A stretch of 64,000 nt of DNA, taken from the NCBI RefSeq assembly GCF_043757465.1, contig NZ_JAYVPL010000131.1, positions 1-64,000 on the forward strand, read 5' to 3'. This DNA is from Armatimonas sp043757465. Lineage in GTDB: Bacteria; Armatimonadota; Armatimonadia; Armatimonadales; Armatimonadaceae. Under the pieces are notes generated by a model that had not been told where the DNA came from, did not search any database, and saw only the letters and a program-made list of their open reading frames with translations. Shown piece after piece: positions 1 to 6,893 of this stretch. A program made the position numbers and the translations under genes. Position 1 is the first letter of the stretch. Each line of letters starts with the position of its first letter.

Positions 1-240
1 TATAATCAAGGGCTGAGTCATTTCGTAGATGGGAAAGGCATTTTCAGCATTCATAGCAAACTTGGGCAAACGCCTGAAAACTGGGAAATTCGGTCTTCAA
101 AAAAACAAATGCGGTTCCCCTGTCTTCCTGAATCGAAAGTAGCCCTATGCCCACACGCCGTGACCCTATTCTTTCTCTGCTCTGGAAAACGGGAAGAGGG
201 GAGAGAAGGGGTAAAATGGGCGTATGAGACAGCCTTTTAA
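1..240 (+). CDS. 3' end of an unrecognised upstream gene (partial)
   Basis: Frame 1 is open from the window edge to a TAA at 238-240 and gives about 79 residues. The first 45 or so residues look like a real protein tail (HFVDGKGIF, IHSKLGQTPENWEIR). The last part runs through a duplicated leader block at 134-194 and overlaps the next gene by 17 bases, so the original stop may have been lost when that block arose. I do not recognise the family. The frame could be fortuitous; the missing 5' part would decide. Confidence 0.3.
   Translation, partial: YNQGLSHFVDGKGIFSIHSKLGQTPENWEIRSSKKQMRFPCLPESKVALCPHAVTLFFLCSGKREEGREGVKWAYETAF
134..194 (+). repeat. Direct repeat, copy 1 (relic leader and start of the STAND gene)
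   Basis: These 61 bases match 1404-1464 at 55 positions. The match includes the 13 bases before an ATG (147-149) and the first 16 codons of the STAND NTPase gene; here the frame reads MPTRRDPILSLLWKTG and stops at 225-227, overlapping the ATG of the next gene. It looks like a leftover 5' end produced when the 224-1401 module was inserted or the region duplicated. Confidence 0.75.
212..217 (+). promoter_or_regulatory. -10 box (TAAAAT), probably leaderless
   Basis: TAAAAT ends six bases before the ATG at 224, which would place +1 at or next to the start codon. No convincing -35 is seen. Confidence 0.5.
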
Positions 241-841
241 TCTTCCGGCATCTGTCAAGAGCTTTCATGACTACTTCAACCTGAGTGCCTCCACAGAGAA
301 TATTGCCGAGGCACTGGGCTACTCGTTTGAACAAGCCTCGCTGGTGCTTCCCCAAAGTGAGGCTATCCCTGAATGGGTGGCTTCCCTTGCGGAGCGCCTG
401 CGCCGTCTACTTCCTAACATCACGCTGGATAGTGAAGCCGCCCGCCGTGAGCTTCTCATCTCTCCCGTTTTAATCGAACTTGCAAATGCGCTCAACCTCA
501 AGCTACGCCTTGAGTTCAATGTAAATATCAATGAGCAGCTTCATGGGAGCTTGGACTACTTGCTCCAGACAAAAGACCACCGTTTTCTTGTTGTCGAAGC
601 CAAAAACGCCGACACATCGCGGGGCATGAGCCAGCTTGTCGCAGAAATAGCCGCACTAGATCAGTGGACGATTTCTGAGGAACCTGTGCTCTACGGTGCT
701 CTTTCGACGGGCGACATCTGGCGTTTCGCTCACTTAGAGCGCGGCACCAAAACCATCACCCAAGATGTCAACCTCTTCCGCGTCCCCGCCGATCTGGCTG
801 AGCTTTCGCGGGTGCTGGTGGGAATTCTGGAAGGCGTATAA
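224..841 (+). CDS. PD-(D/E)XK nuclease-like protein
   Basis: The 205-residue protein carries the core of a PD-(D/E)XK nuclease fold: an acidic residue after a beta strand (SLDYLL, D111) and the strand FLVVEAKNAD with E125-x-K127. A helical N-terminal half contains E73/E76, which may complete the metal site. This pattern occurs in type I restriction R-subunit N-termini and in small stand-alone restriction-like proteins. No methyltransferase or helicase is adjacent, so a complete restriction system is not supported. It begins the accessory island and is followed closely by a VapBC-like pair. A second protein with the same core, but no obvious overall similarity, lies at 26252-26866. DNA cleavage is inferred from the motif only. 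Confidence 0.6.
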   Translation: MRQPFNLPASVKSFHDYFNLSASTENIAEALGYSFEQASLVLPQSEAIPEWVASLAERLRRLLPNITLDSEAARRELLISPVLIELANALNLKLRLEFNVNINEQLHGSLDYLLQTKDHRFLVVEAKNADTSRGMSQLVAEIAALDQWTISEEPVLYGALSTGDIWRFAHLERGTKTITQDVNLFRVPADLAELSRVLVGILEGV

Positions 842-844
842 AAT
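839..844 (+). promoter_or_regulatory. -10 box (TAAAAT) for the antitoxin-like gene
   Basis: TAAAAT overlaps the stop codon of the preceding gene and ends six bases before the ATG at 851, so the antitoxin-like mRNA is probably leaderless. Confidence 0.5.
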
Positions 845-850
845 AGAGGC

Positions 851-1165
851 ATGCTAACCATTACCGTGGAGGGCGAGCTTGAAGCCCGAATCAGAGCACG
901 GGCGCACCGTGCCAAAAGTGAGCCTGATAACTTTGCTCTGGCGACTCTGGAGCGTAGTCTGGAGGAAGAGAAAGACTGGGTGGAGTTGGAGAACGCCCTG
1001 GTACGGCACGGTGGAAAAGGTATTCTCCCCGCCCTCCTCCCGGATACTCCCACAGAAGCACAGTCGCAAATTCTGGGTGCTTTCGCTGATGATTCTGAGT
1101 GGGAGGCTTTTGAGGAAGCCATCGCCCAAGAACGTGCCCTTGCCAACGCTCGTGAATCGGAATGA
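851..1165 (+). CDS. VapB-like antitoxin
   Basis: A 104-residue, acidic, charged protein with a short beta-strand start (MLTITVEGELEARIRARA) followed by helices. This fits a ribbon-helix-helix antitoxin that binds operator DNA through its N-terminus and the toxin through its C-terminus. Its last codons overlap the next ORF (ATGA, 1162-1165), the usual coupling of antitoxin and toxin. The partner is a PIN protein lacking its middle, so if both are expressed the antitoxin may now have no active toxin to neutralise. The family is assigned from gene order and general character rather than from a specific motif. Confidence 0.55.
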   Translation: MLTITVEGELEARIRARAHRAKSEPDNFALATLERSLEEEKDWVELENALVRHGGKGILPALLPDTPTEAQSQILGAFADDSEWEAFEEAIAQERALANARESE

Positions 1166-1401
1166 GTGCCTATCTGCTGGACACGGACACCGTGTCGCTT
1201 CTCTTTCGCCCCTTAGAGGAAATCTACCGTGCCATGCCCGCCTCACTCCGTCGTGTTGGCAGTGGCGATTGTAAAATCGCTGCGACGGCGCTTCACTACG
1301 ACTTGATTGTGGTGACACGAAACCTGCGCCATTTTGGACAAATCCCCGGAATCACGTGCGAGGATTGGACACAGCAACGGGAAGGAAAACCCACGCTCTA
1401 A
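1162..1401 (+). pseudogene. VapC-like PIN-domain toxin with internal deletion
   Basis: The 79-residue product has the two ends of a VapC toxin but not its middle. The N-terminus MSAYLLDTDTVSLLF carries the first PIN acidic residue (D7). The C-terminal segment GDCKIAATALHYDLIVVTRN carries the later acidic position (D36) and the usual TxN. Full VapC proteins have about 130-140 residues; the missing 50-60 should hold the strand and helix with the catalytic glutamate. The reading frame is intact, so this looks like an in-frame deletion, and ribonuclease activity is unlikely. It is coupled to the antitoxin-like gene by an ATGA overlap. Confidence 0.65.
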
Positions 1402-1403
1402 AA

Positions 1404-1464
1404 CGAAAGTAGCCCTATGCCCACGCGCCGCGACCATGTTGTTTCTCTGCTCTTGAAAACGGGA
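1404..1464 (+). repeat. Direct repeat, copy 2 (start of the STAND gene)
   Basis: This is the intact partner of 134-194, offset by exactly 1,270 bases. It covers the 13 bases before the ATG at 1417 and the first 16 codons of the STAND NTPase. Confidence 0.75.
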
Positions 1465-4350
1465 GTACTGTGCACTGCTGTCTATCTGGGGCAGCGGCTG
1501 GGGCTAGCGGGAGTCGCCAGAGACCTCGGGCCAGTCGTCACGATGAGCGCGATTATGATGACGGAGGCGGCCAAGTCCTACATTGGGGAGACGGGGGCGG
1601 CGAGCTTCGCAGATGCGTTTGTTCACCCGAAAGAGCACAAAAAAGAGCACGATCCGCACCGGCAGATTCGCAACCACGATATTCACGAAGTGGCGGGCGT
1701 GGCGATTCAGACACTGGTTGAGGTCTACGCTAAAGAGCATTCCGAGGACAGCGAGAAAGTCTGGCTGACGGATCGGCTGAAGCGGCACTTCAAGACGCGC
1801 TGGGATGCCTTCGATCCGAACACAACCCCGGAGCTGGACTTTCTGCAAGGGCGCTTTGTGACAAGCCTCTACAAAGATGGCCCCGAGGCGCTCTATGACC
1901 CTGAGCGGCTGAAGAGCGGCGACTGGGAGACGTTGCTTCTCTACATGCTGACGGGCATGGACGAAGCGGCCTTGGTTGCAGAAAGCTCCGATAGCCCGGA
2001 GCGCATTGCAGGGTTGGTGGCGTTTGTGGAGGCGAACTATGCGACGGCTTTCACGTATCTCCTGCGCCATAACCAAAAAGCGGGCTATGGGGTGCTGCTG
2101 TTTCTCCAGAGCGAGCTGCTGAAGCAGACGGGGGAGATTCATGCCAGTATCAAAGCGCTGGCAAACCCACAGCCCGAGCTGAACCGCTTTGAGAACCTTC
2201 GTGCCACGGATAGTCGAAACGTGGTCTATCTCTTTGAGCGACAGATCAGCCCCTTTCATGGGTATGCCAGCACCTGTGATGCACTTCAGGAGTTTCTCAA
2301 TGGTCAGGGACTTCGGTGGGCACGGCTGACCGGACGAGCGGGAACAGGGAAGAGCCGGGTGGCATTGGAGCTGATGCGATACGCGGCCTCGCAGGGGTGG
2401 CAGACGGGCTTTCTGCGGCGCGATCATGCTTTCAATGCCTGGGAGAGCTGGAAGCCCCTGGTTCCGACTCTGATCGTGGTGGACTATGCCTTGCACCGCA
2501 AGACCCATATCGGCAATAACGAGATCGGGCTGGGGCAGTTGCTGGAGCTACTTCAGGCGCGCCTTGCGGAGCTTGAGGTTCCCGTGCGGGTGCTGCTGGT
2601 GGACCGAGATCGGGAGCCGCATGTCTGGGCGCGGTTCTTTGAAGGCACTTCGTCGGTGGTGCAGGAAGATGAGCACAAGGATGATGCCCTGCACCTGGCA
2701 CCACTCGCCCCGGAGCATCGGCTAGCGATTCTACGTGAGGAGCTGGTGCGCCTCGAAACCAGGGTTCCCAGCGATCTGCCGGATGTGCTGACACGGCTGG
2801 AGCAGCGTCTCAAGGAACCCGCTCGTCCTCTCTTTCTGCTCTTTGCCGCCCGTGGCATTGCGGAGGGAGGCGATGAGAGCGACTGGTCGGCGGAGGGTTT
2901 GGTGGAGGTGGTGCTGCGGCTGGAGAAGCGGCACTGGTACGAAGATGGTGTCAATGGCGCACACCTCAACGCCTTGGTTCTGGCGACTCTGGTGGGTTCG
3001 TATACTCTGAGCGACCTCTCTACCGAACAGAAGCTAGCCGCAAGTCTTCCCCTGGTGGCGGACGACGATCTGCTGACGACTCTCTGTGCGCTGGGGGATG
3101 GCTACAACGATACGGTGGGTGAGCTTACCGGAATCCGTCCTGACCTGGTGGGCGAGCTTCTGATTCTCCAGCGTCTGGCGGGAGAGTTTTTGCTCAACGG
3201 GCAGATTTCTCGCTCCAACCAGGAGATCAGTAAAGCGGGAGTCATCACACAGACGAAAGCTCTTATCACTCTGGCATGGGCGATGAACGCCGTTGCCACG
3301 GCGGAGTACCTGGATCGCACAACAGAAGACTACCTCTTCGACCGCGTGTATGCCCCGACAGTTGAGCTACTTTGCCAGAAGCCCACGGGTGATCTCGCGG
3401 TTCTACTCTGGAGCTTCTTAGTCGCGCCATTTCTTCTCTTTGAGTGGGCAGATCGTGGAATGTTAGACAAAGCCCGTCCCTATCTAGTCGAGATACAAGA
3501 AAGTAGCCACGCACTTGTTGAGTATGCCAGGGGGCTTTACAGCGCGACGGCTAAAGCGACCAGCGTTACAGAAGCCACCCCTTACCTTAACGAGCTACGG
3601 GAACTCGCAAAACAGAACTCACAAAACAACGAGATAAAGATAGAACTCGCAACAGGGCTTTACTACATATCCAACGCAGCGCCTAACCTAATCGGGAGAA
3701 CCCCTTACCTTAACGAGCTACGAGAACTCGTAAAACAGAACCCACAAAACAACGAGATAAAGATAGAACTCGCAAAAGGGCTTTACAACACATCCAACGC
3801 AGCGCCTAACCTAATCGGGAGAACCCCTTACCTTAACGAGCTACGGGAACTCGCAAAACAGAACCCACAAAACAAAGAGATAAAGATAGAACTCGCAAAC
3901 GGGCTTACCAACACATCCATCGCAGCGCCTAACCTAATCGAGAGAACCCCTTACCTTAACGAGCTACGGGAACTCGCAAAACAGAACTCACAAAACAAAG
4001 AGATACAAACAAGGCTCGCAACAGGGCTTACCAACGCGACGGCAGACGCGACCAGCGTTACCGAAGCTACCCCTTACCTTAACGAGCTACGAGAACTCGC
4101 AAATAATTTTCCAGAAGAGGGAGGCATTCTGAACCTGCTTTTCCGGGGCTGGACGATCACTTCGCTCAGGCCAATCCCCCAGGACGAATGGATGGCCTGT
4201 GCCGAGGTGCTGGCTGCCCTGGCACAGCAGCTCAGTCAGCGGCAGGATGCGGTGGAGGAGTGGGTGCAGTTGGTGCAACAAGTGATGACTCATTATGCAG
4301 AGACGGCGACGGGGCGGATGTTTTCGCAGTGGCTCACGCCGCATTCGTAG
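1417..4350 (+). CDS. STAND-type P-loop NTPase with C-terminal 41-residue repeats
   Basis: A 977-residue protein in three parts. Residues 1-300 start with a hydrophobic stretch (about 9-50, a possible membrane helix) followed by a helical domain. A P-loop NTPase follows, with Walker A GRAGTGKS near 306-313 and Walker B TLIVVDYAL near 351-358. Residues 720-890 form helical repeats of 41 residues (TPYLNELRELAKQN), TPR-like in character. This architecture matches STAND ATPases, which oligomerise when the repeat domain senses a ligand; many act in signalling, programmed death or phage defence. No known effector domain is recognised, so the N-terminal domain may be one. Neighbours are nuclease-like and toxin-antitoxin-like genes. 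Defence is an inference; the NTPase call rests on visible motifs. Confidence 0.7.
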   Translation: MPTRRDHVVSLLLKTGVLCTAVYLGQRLGLAGVARDLGPVVTMSAIMMTEAAKSYIGETGAASFADAFVHPKEHKKEHDPHRQIRNHDIHEVAGVAIQTLVEVYAKEHSEDSEKVWLTDRLKRHFKTRWDAFDPNTTPELDFLQGRFVTSLYKDGPEALYDPERLKSGDWETLLLYMLTGMDEAALVAESSDSPERIAGLVAFVEANYATAFTYLLRHNQKAGYGVLLFLQSELLKQTGEIHASIKALANPQPELNRFENLRATDSRNVVYLFERQISPFHGYASTCDALQEFLNGQGLRWARLTGRAGTGKSRVALELMRYAASQGWQTGFLRRDHAFNAWESWKPLVPTLIVVDYALHRKTHIGNNEIGLGQLLELLQARLAELEVPVRVLLVDRDREPHVWARFFEGTSSVVQEDEHKDDALHLAPLAPEHRLAILREELVRLETRVPSDLPDVLTRLEQRLKEPARPLFLLFAARGIAEGGDESDWSAEGLVEVVLRLEKRHWYEDGVNGAHLNALVLATLVGSYTLSDLSTEQKLAASLPLVADDDLLTTLCALGDGYNDTVGELTGIRPDLVGELLILQRLAGEFLLNGQISRSNQEISKAGVITQTKALITLAWAMNAVATAEYLDRTTEDYLFDRVYAPTVELLCQKPTGDLAVLLWSFLVAPFLLFEWADRGMLDKARPYLVEIQESSHALVEYARGLYSATAKATSVTEATPYLNELRELAKQNSQNNEIKIELATGLYYISNAAPNLIGRTPYLNELRELVKQNPQNNEIKIELAKGLYNTSNAAPNLIGRTPYLNELRELAKQNPQNKEIKIELANGLTNTSIAAPNLIERTPYLNELRELAKQNSQNKEIQTRLATGLTNATADATSVTEATPYLNELRELANNFPEEGGILNLLFRGWTITSLRPIPQDEWMACAEVLAALAQQLSQRQDAVEEWVQLVQQVMTHYAETATGRMFSQWLTPHS
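3581..4103 (+). repeat. 123-bp in-frame tandem repeats in the STAND gene
   Basis: Units begin at 3581, 3704, 3827, 3950 and 4073, an exact 123-base period. The middle units are nearly identical at DNA level, and the fifth diverges after about 31 bases. Each encodes one 41-residue helical repeat. Such similarity points to recent expansion or gene conversion and predicts strain-to-strain copy-number change. Confidence 0.95.
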
Positions 4351-4369
4351 GATAGCGCGGTGGGGTAGA

Positions 4370-4468
4370 ATGAGAAAGCGGAATAGTTCCAGGTCGTATA
4401 GAAATTGTTCCAAGGCATATAGAAATGCTTTAAGGACACAGAGAAATAGCTCAAGGACAGCCCGATAA
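4370..4468 (+). CDS. Possible 32-residue basic heptad-repeat peptide
   Basis: A short ORF in the 177-base gap after the STAND gene. It encodes four degenerate seven-residue repeats (RNSSRSY, RNCSKAY, RNALRTQ, RNSSRTA), strongly basic, matching a 21-base period in the DNA. A TAGAAT box overlaps its ATG, so its own promoter placement is poor and no clear ribosome site is seen. It may be a small peptide gene, the remnant of a longer repetitive gene, or simply a 21-base DNA repeat with a regulatory role. Confidence 0.25.
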   Translation: MRKRNSSRSYRNCSKAYRNALRTQRNSSRTAR

Positions 4469-4527
4469 AGCAGCAAGAGCTGGAGAAATTTCAGACGGAC
4501 AACGAGACTTAAGGGAAGGATAGAGAG

Positions 4528-5211
4528 ATGGAAACGACAGAGAGTAAGAAGACAAAGAAGTTTACGATTTATACAGCGGAGGCCGTTCTCCTGCGAGCGG
4601 AGCTTGCTATTACGGGCACACAGAGCGACCCGGAGATCCTGGCGCTTGTCGCGGCGTTTGGCTACGACAGCGCGGCCTTCACGGCGGCGCAGGTGCAGCT
4701 CGATGGGGTGCAAGCCTTTATCATCACCGTGCAGCAGGCACGCGCCGCGCAGAAACAGGCCACGCAGGATGTCACCATCGTCTTCTCTACCGCACGTCTC
4801 GCCTGCTCCGACCTTGCCACCGTCGCCCGTGAAGCCCTCAAAGGCGATGGTGCCGCCCTCACCAGTCTTGGCCTGAGCAAGGGCAACCAGCCGCAAGCCC
4901 TCGCCGCGTTTCTGCTCTACGCCGACAAGCTCTTTGCAGGCGCACTCGCCGCCCCCGACGATGTAAAAGCCGCGCTGGCCGCAAAGGGCTACACGGCAGC
5001 GAAGCTCACAGCGGAGAAAGCCAAAGTCACGGCGCTGCACGCCGCCAACCAGGCACAGGAGCAGGCCAAAGGCACCTCGCAGAACCTCACGCCCCAGCAG
5101 CAAACCCTCCTCAGCGAGCTTGATGACTGGACCATGACGTACCGAAAACTCGCCCGCCGTGCGCTCCGCACCAGCCCCCAACTTTTAGAGAAACTAGGCA
5201 TCAAGGCATAA
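4528..5211 (+). CDS. Helical protein of unknown function
   Basis: A 227-residue, alanine- and glutamine-rich, nearly all-helical protein without signal peptide or membrane segment. The middle (residues 70-130) and the region around 170-200 look able to form helical bundles or coiled coils. A purine-rich AGGGAAGGA lies seven bases before the ATG and is a fair ribosome site. I recognise no family or catalytic motif. It follows the STAND gene on the same strand after 177 bases and could belong to the same module, but no functional link is visible. Confidence 0.7.
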   Translation: METTESKKTKKFTIYTAEAVLLRAELAITGTQSDPEILALVAAFGYDSAAFTAAQVQLDGVQAFIITVQQARAAQKQATQDVTIVFSTARLACSDLATVAREALKGDGAALTSLGLSKGNQPQALAAFLLYADKLFAGALAAPDDVKAALAAKGYTAAKLTAEKAKVTALHAANQAQEQAKGTSQNLTPQQQTLLSELDDWTMTYRKLARRALRTSPQLLEKLGIKA

Positions 5212-5240
5212 AATAGCCCTGTTGCTAAATTGGCCGGTGA

Positions 5241-5246
5241 TACAAT
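5241..5246 (+). promoter_or_regulatory. -10 box (TACAAT) for the GT2 gene
   Basis: TACAAT ends 12 bases before the ATG at 5259, predicting a leader of only about six bases without a Shine-Dalgarno site. Confidence 0.45.
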
Positions 5247-5258
5247 ACGGCAACGTCC

Positions 5259-6008
5259 ATGCAGCTCTCGATTGTCATCCCCGCCTACAACGAAGCAAAG
5301 CGTCTGCCTCGTACTTTGGAAGCGACTCTGGCCTATGTGCAGGCACGAAAGCTCGACGCTGAAATTCTTGTGGTGGACGATGGCTCGCGCGACGAAACCG
5401 CACGTGTGGCCGAAAGCTATCCCCGTGTCACGGTACTGGGCTACGGCGGCAATCGGGGCAAGGGCTACGCCGTGCGTTACGGCGTTCTGCGCGCTGCTGG
5501 GGAGCGTGTGCTCTTCATGGACGCGGATCTCGCCACACCTCTTGAGGAGCTGACCAAGCTGGAAGAGGCGCTCGACAGGGGCGCGGACTACGCCATCGGC
5601 TCGCGGCCCTTGCGCGAATCGGAGCTCACGGTGCGCCAGCCACTCTTGCGCGAGCTTTGCGGTCGGAGCTTCAATAAGATCGTGCAGCTCACGGCAACCC
5701 CCGGTATCTACGACACCCAGTGCGGCTTTAAGCTCCTCACCCACGATGCGGCGCAGGCGATTTTCTCTCGCTGCCAGCTCGATGGGTTTAGTTTCGATGT
5801 CGAGGCAATTTTCCTGGCGCGGCGGCTAGGTCTCAAGGTCGCTGAGATCCCCGTCCGCTGGGCGCATCAAGAAGGCGCGGCGGCATTTGCGACGCGCAGT
5901 GCGTACCTCAAGGCGGGCCTGCGGATGCTACGCGATGTGGTAAAAATTCGCACCCTCCATGCGCACGTCGAGCCGGTTACTTCTAAGGCGGCACCGCTCT
6001 CCCAATGA
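5259..6008 (+). CDS. Family 2 glycosyltransferase (dolichyl-phosphate glucosyltransferase-like)
   Basis: A 249-residue GT-A fold enzyme. It starts MQLSIVIPAYNEAKRLP, followed by the nucleotide-binding VVDDGSRDETA (about 38-48), then FMDADLATPLEEL (about 86-98), whose DAD is the metal-binding DxD equivalent, and TQCGFKLL plus DGFSFDVE in the acceptor half. These features fit the DPG/DPM synthase-like branch, which moves a sugar from a nucleotide donor to a polyprenyl phosphate at the inner membrane face. No C-terminal membrane helices are visible. Its stop overlaps the start of the metallophosphoesterase gene (ATGA), so the two are translationally coupled. Confidence 0.85.
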   Translation: MQLSIVIPAYNEAKRLPRTLEATLAYVQARKLDAEILVVDDGSRDETARVAESYPRVTVLGYGGNRGKGYAVRYGVLRAAGERVLFMDADLATPLEELTKLEEALDRGADYAIGSRPLRESELTVRQPLLRELCGRSFNKIVQLTATPGIYDTQCGFKLLTHDAAQAIFSRCQLDGFSFDVEAIFLARRLGLKVAEIPVRWAHQEGAAAFATRSAYLKAGLRMLRDVVKIRTLHAHVEPVTSKAAPLSQ

Positions 6009-6889
6009 GTAGGAAGCTACTAGGCATGACGGCAGGAGCCGCTGCGGGACTCGCGGCCTATGCGCTGAAGGTCGAGCCGCTTTTAGTAGAAGTGACCCAC
6101 ACGGAGCTTTTCCTGCCGCGCCTACCCGCCGCCTGGGACGGACTCTCGATTCTGTTTCTCTCCGACCCGCATGTCTGTGAGTTTGGCGAGCGCGAGCGGC
6201 GCGTGGTGGCGCTCTGCGCGGAGCTGGAACAACCGGATCTAATTGTCTGGGGCGGCGATTTCTTGGGAAACTCACGGGGCGTCGTTCCCGCCGTCAAGCT
6301 CGTCACCGAGATCGCCCAGCTTTTCCCAGAGACTCCGGCATTTGCGATCTGGGGCAACGCGGAGCATAAGATTCGCAAGGAGCGCCGCGCCTGGCTCGAA
6401 GCGCTTTTAGCCGAAACGGGAGTCTGCACGCTGACCAATGAGAGCTTGCCGCTCACGCTACGCGGGGCGACCATCACGCTTGCGGGCTGCGACGATCCTT
6501 ACTACGGCCACGCCGACTTAGACACCACATTTGCAGAGCTTACCCCGGGGCGCTTCACTCTCTTGCTGGCGCACTCCCCGCAAGTGGCCGCACTCGCGGC
6601 ACGGGCGGGTGTGGACTTAATGCTCTCCGGGCACACGCACGGCGGGCAAGTCCGCTTCCCCCTCCTTGGCCCCTGGAAGACTCAGAACCCGCTCAGCCGT
6701 CTCCTAGACTGCGGCGCATTCGACCCGACCCGACTCACGAAGATTCTGGGCTACGATCCTGGCGGGGATCTTACTACCTACATCTCGCGCGGCATCGGCC
6801 TGGCCTTCGTCCCGTATCTTCCCTGGCTCGCCCCTCGATTTAATTGCCGCCCCGAAGTGGCACGATTGACGCTTCGTTGCGTACAATAG
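6005..6889 (+). CDS. YkuE-like metallophosphoesterase with variant GNxEH motif
   Basis: A 294-residue calcineurin-like phosphoesterase with a hydrophobic N-terminus (GMTAGAAAGLAAYAL, about residues 7-21), likely an anchor. Metal-site motifs in order are LSDPH (usually SDxH), GGDFLGN (usually GDxVD), WGNAEHK (usually GNHD/E) and SGHTHGGQVRFP. The third motif carries an extra residue, which displaces the histidine that normally follows GN. The family includes UDP-2,3-diacylglucosamine hydrolase-like and YkuE-like enzymes acting at the membrane; the substrate is not predictable here. It overlaps the GT2 gene by four bases, suggesting a joint role in an envelope glycolipid step. Confidence 0.8.
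   Translation: MSRKLLGMTAGAAAGLAAYALKVEPLLVEVTHTELFLPRLPAAWDGLSILFLSDPHVCEFGERERRVVALCAELEQPDLIVWGGDFLGNSRGVVPAVKLVTEIAQLFPETPAFAIWGNAEHKIRKERRAWLEALLAETGVCTLTNESLPLTLRGATITLAGCDDPYYGHADLDTTFAELTPGRFTLLLAHSPQVAALAARAGVDLMLSGHTHGGQVRFPLLGPWKTQNPLSRLLDCGAFDPTRLTKILGYDPGGDLTTYISRGIGLAFVPYLPWLAPRFNCRPEVARLTLRCVQ
6882..6887 (+). promoter_or_regulatory. -10 box (TACAAT) for the GHMP kinase gene
   Basis: TACAAT overlaps the stop codon of the preceding gene and ends six bases before the ATG at 6894; leaderless spacing. Confidence 0.55.
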
Positions 6890-6893
6890 CCCT

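Noticed and set aside
224..1401. Complete restriction-modification system
   Set aside because: Only a nuclease-like fold is present; no methyltransferase, specificity subunit or helicase is encoded nearby.
1504..2508. 334-codon open frame on the minus strand
   Set aside because: It lies opposite the NTPase part of the STAND gene, has no recognisable motif or ribosome site, and reflects codon bias of the opposite strand.
3581..4103. CRISPR-like or non-coding repeat array
   Set aside because: The 123-base units have no spacers, keep the reading frame and encode protein repeats.
4087..5181. 364-codon open frame on the minus strand
   Set aside because: It spans the end of the STAND gene, the gap and the helical protein gene. 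Its leucine-rich part comes from the 21-base repeat read backwards.
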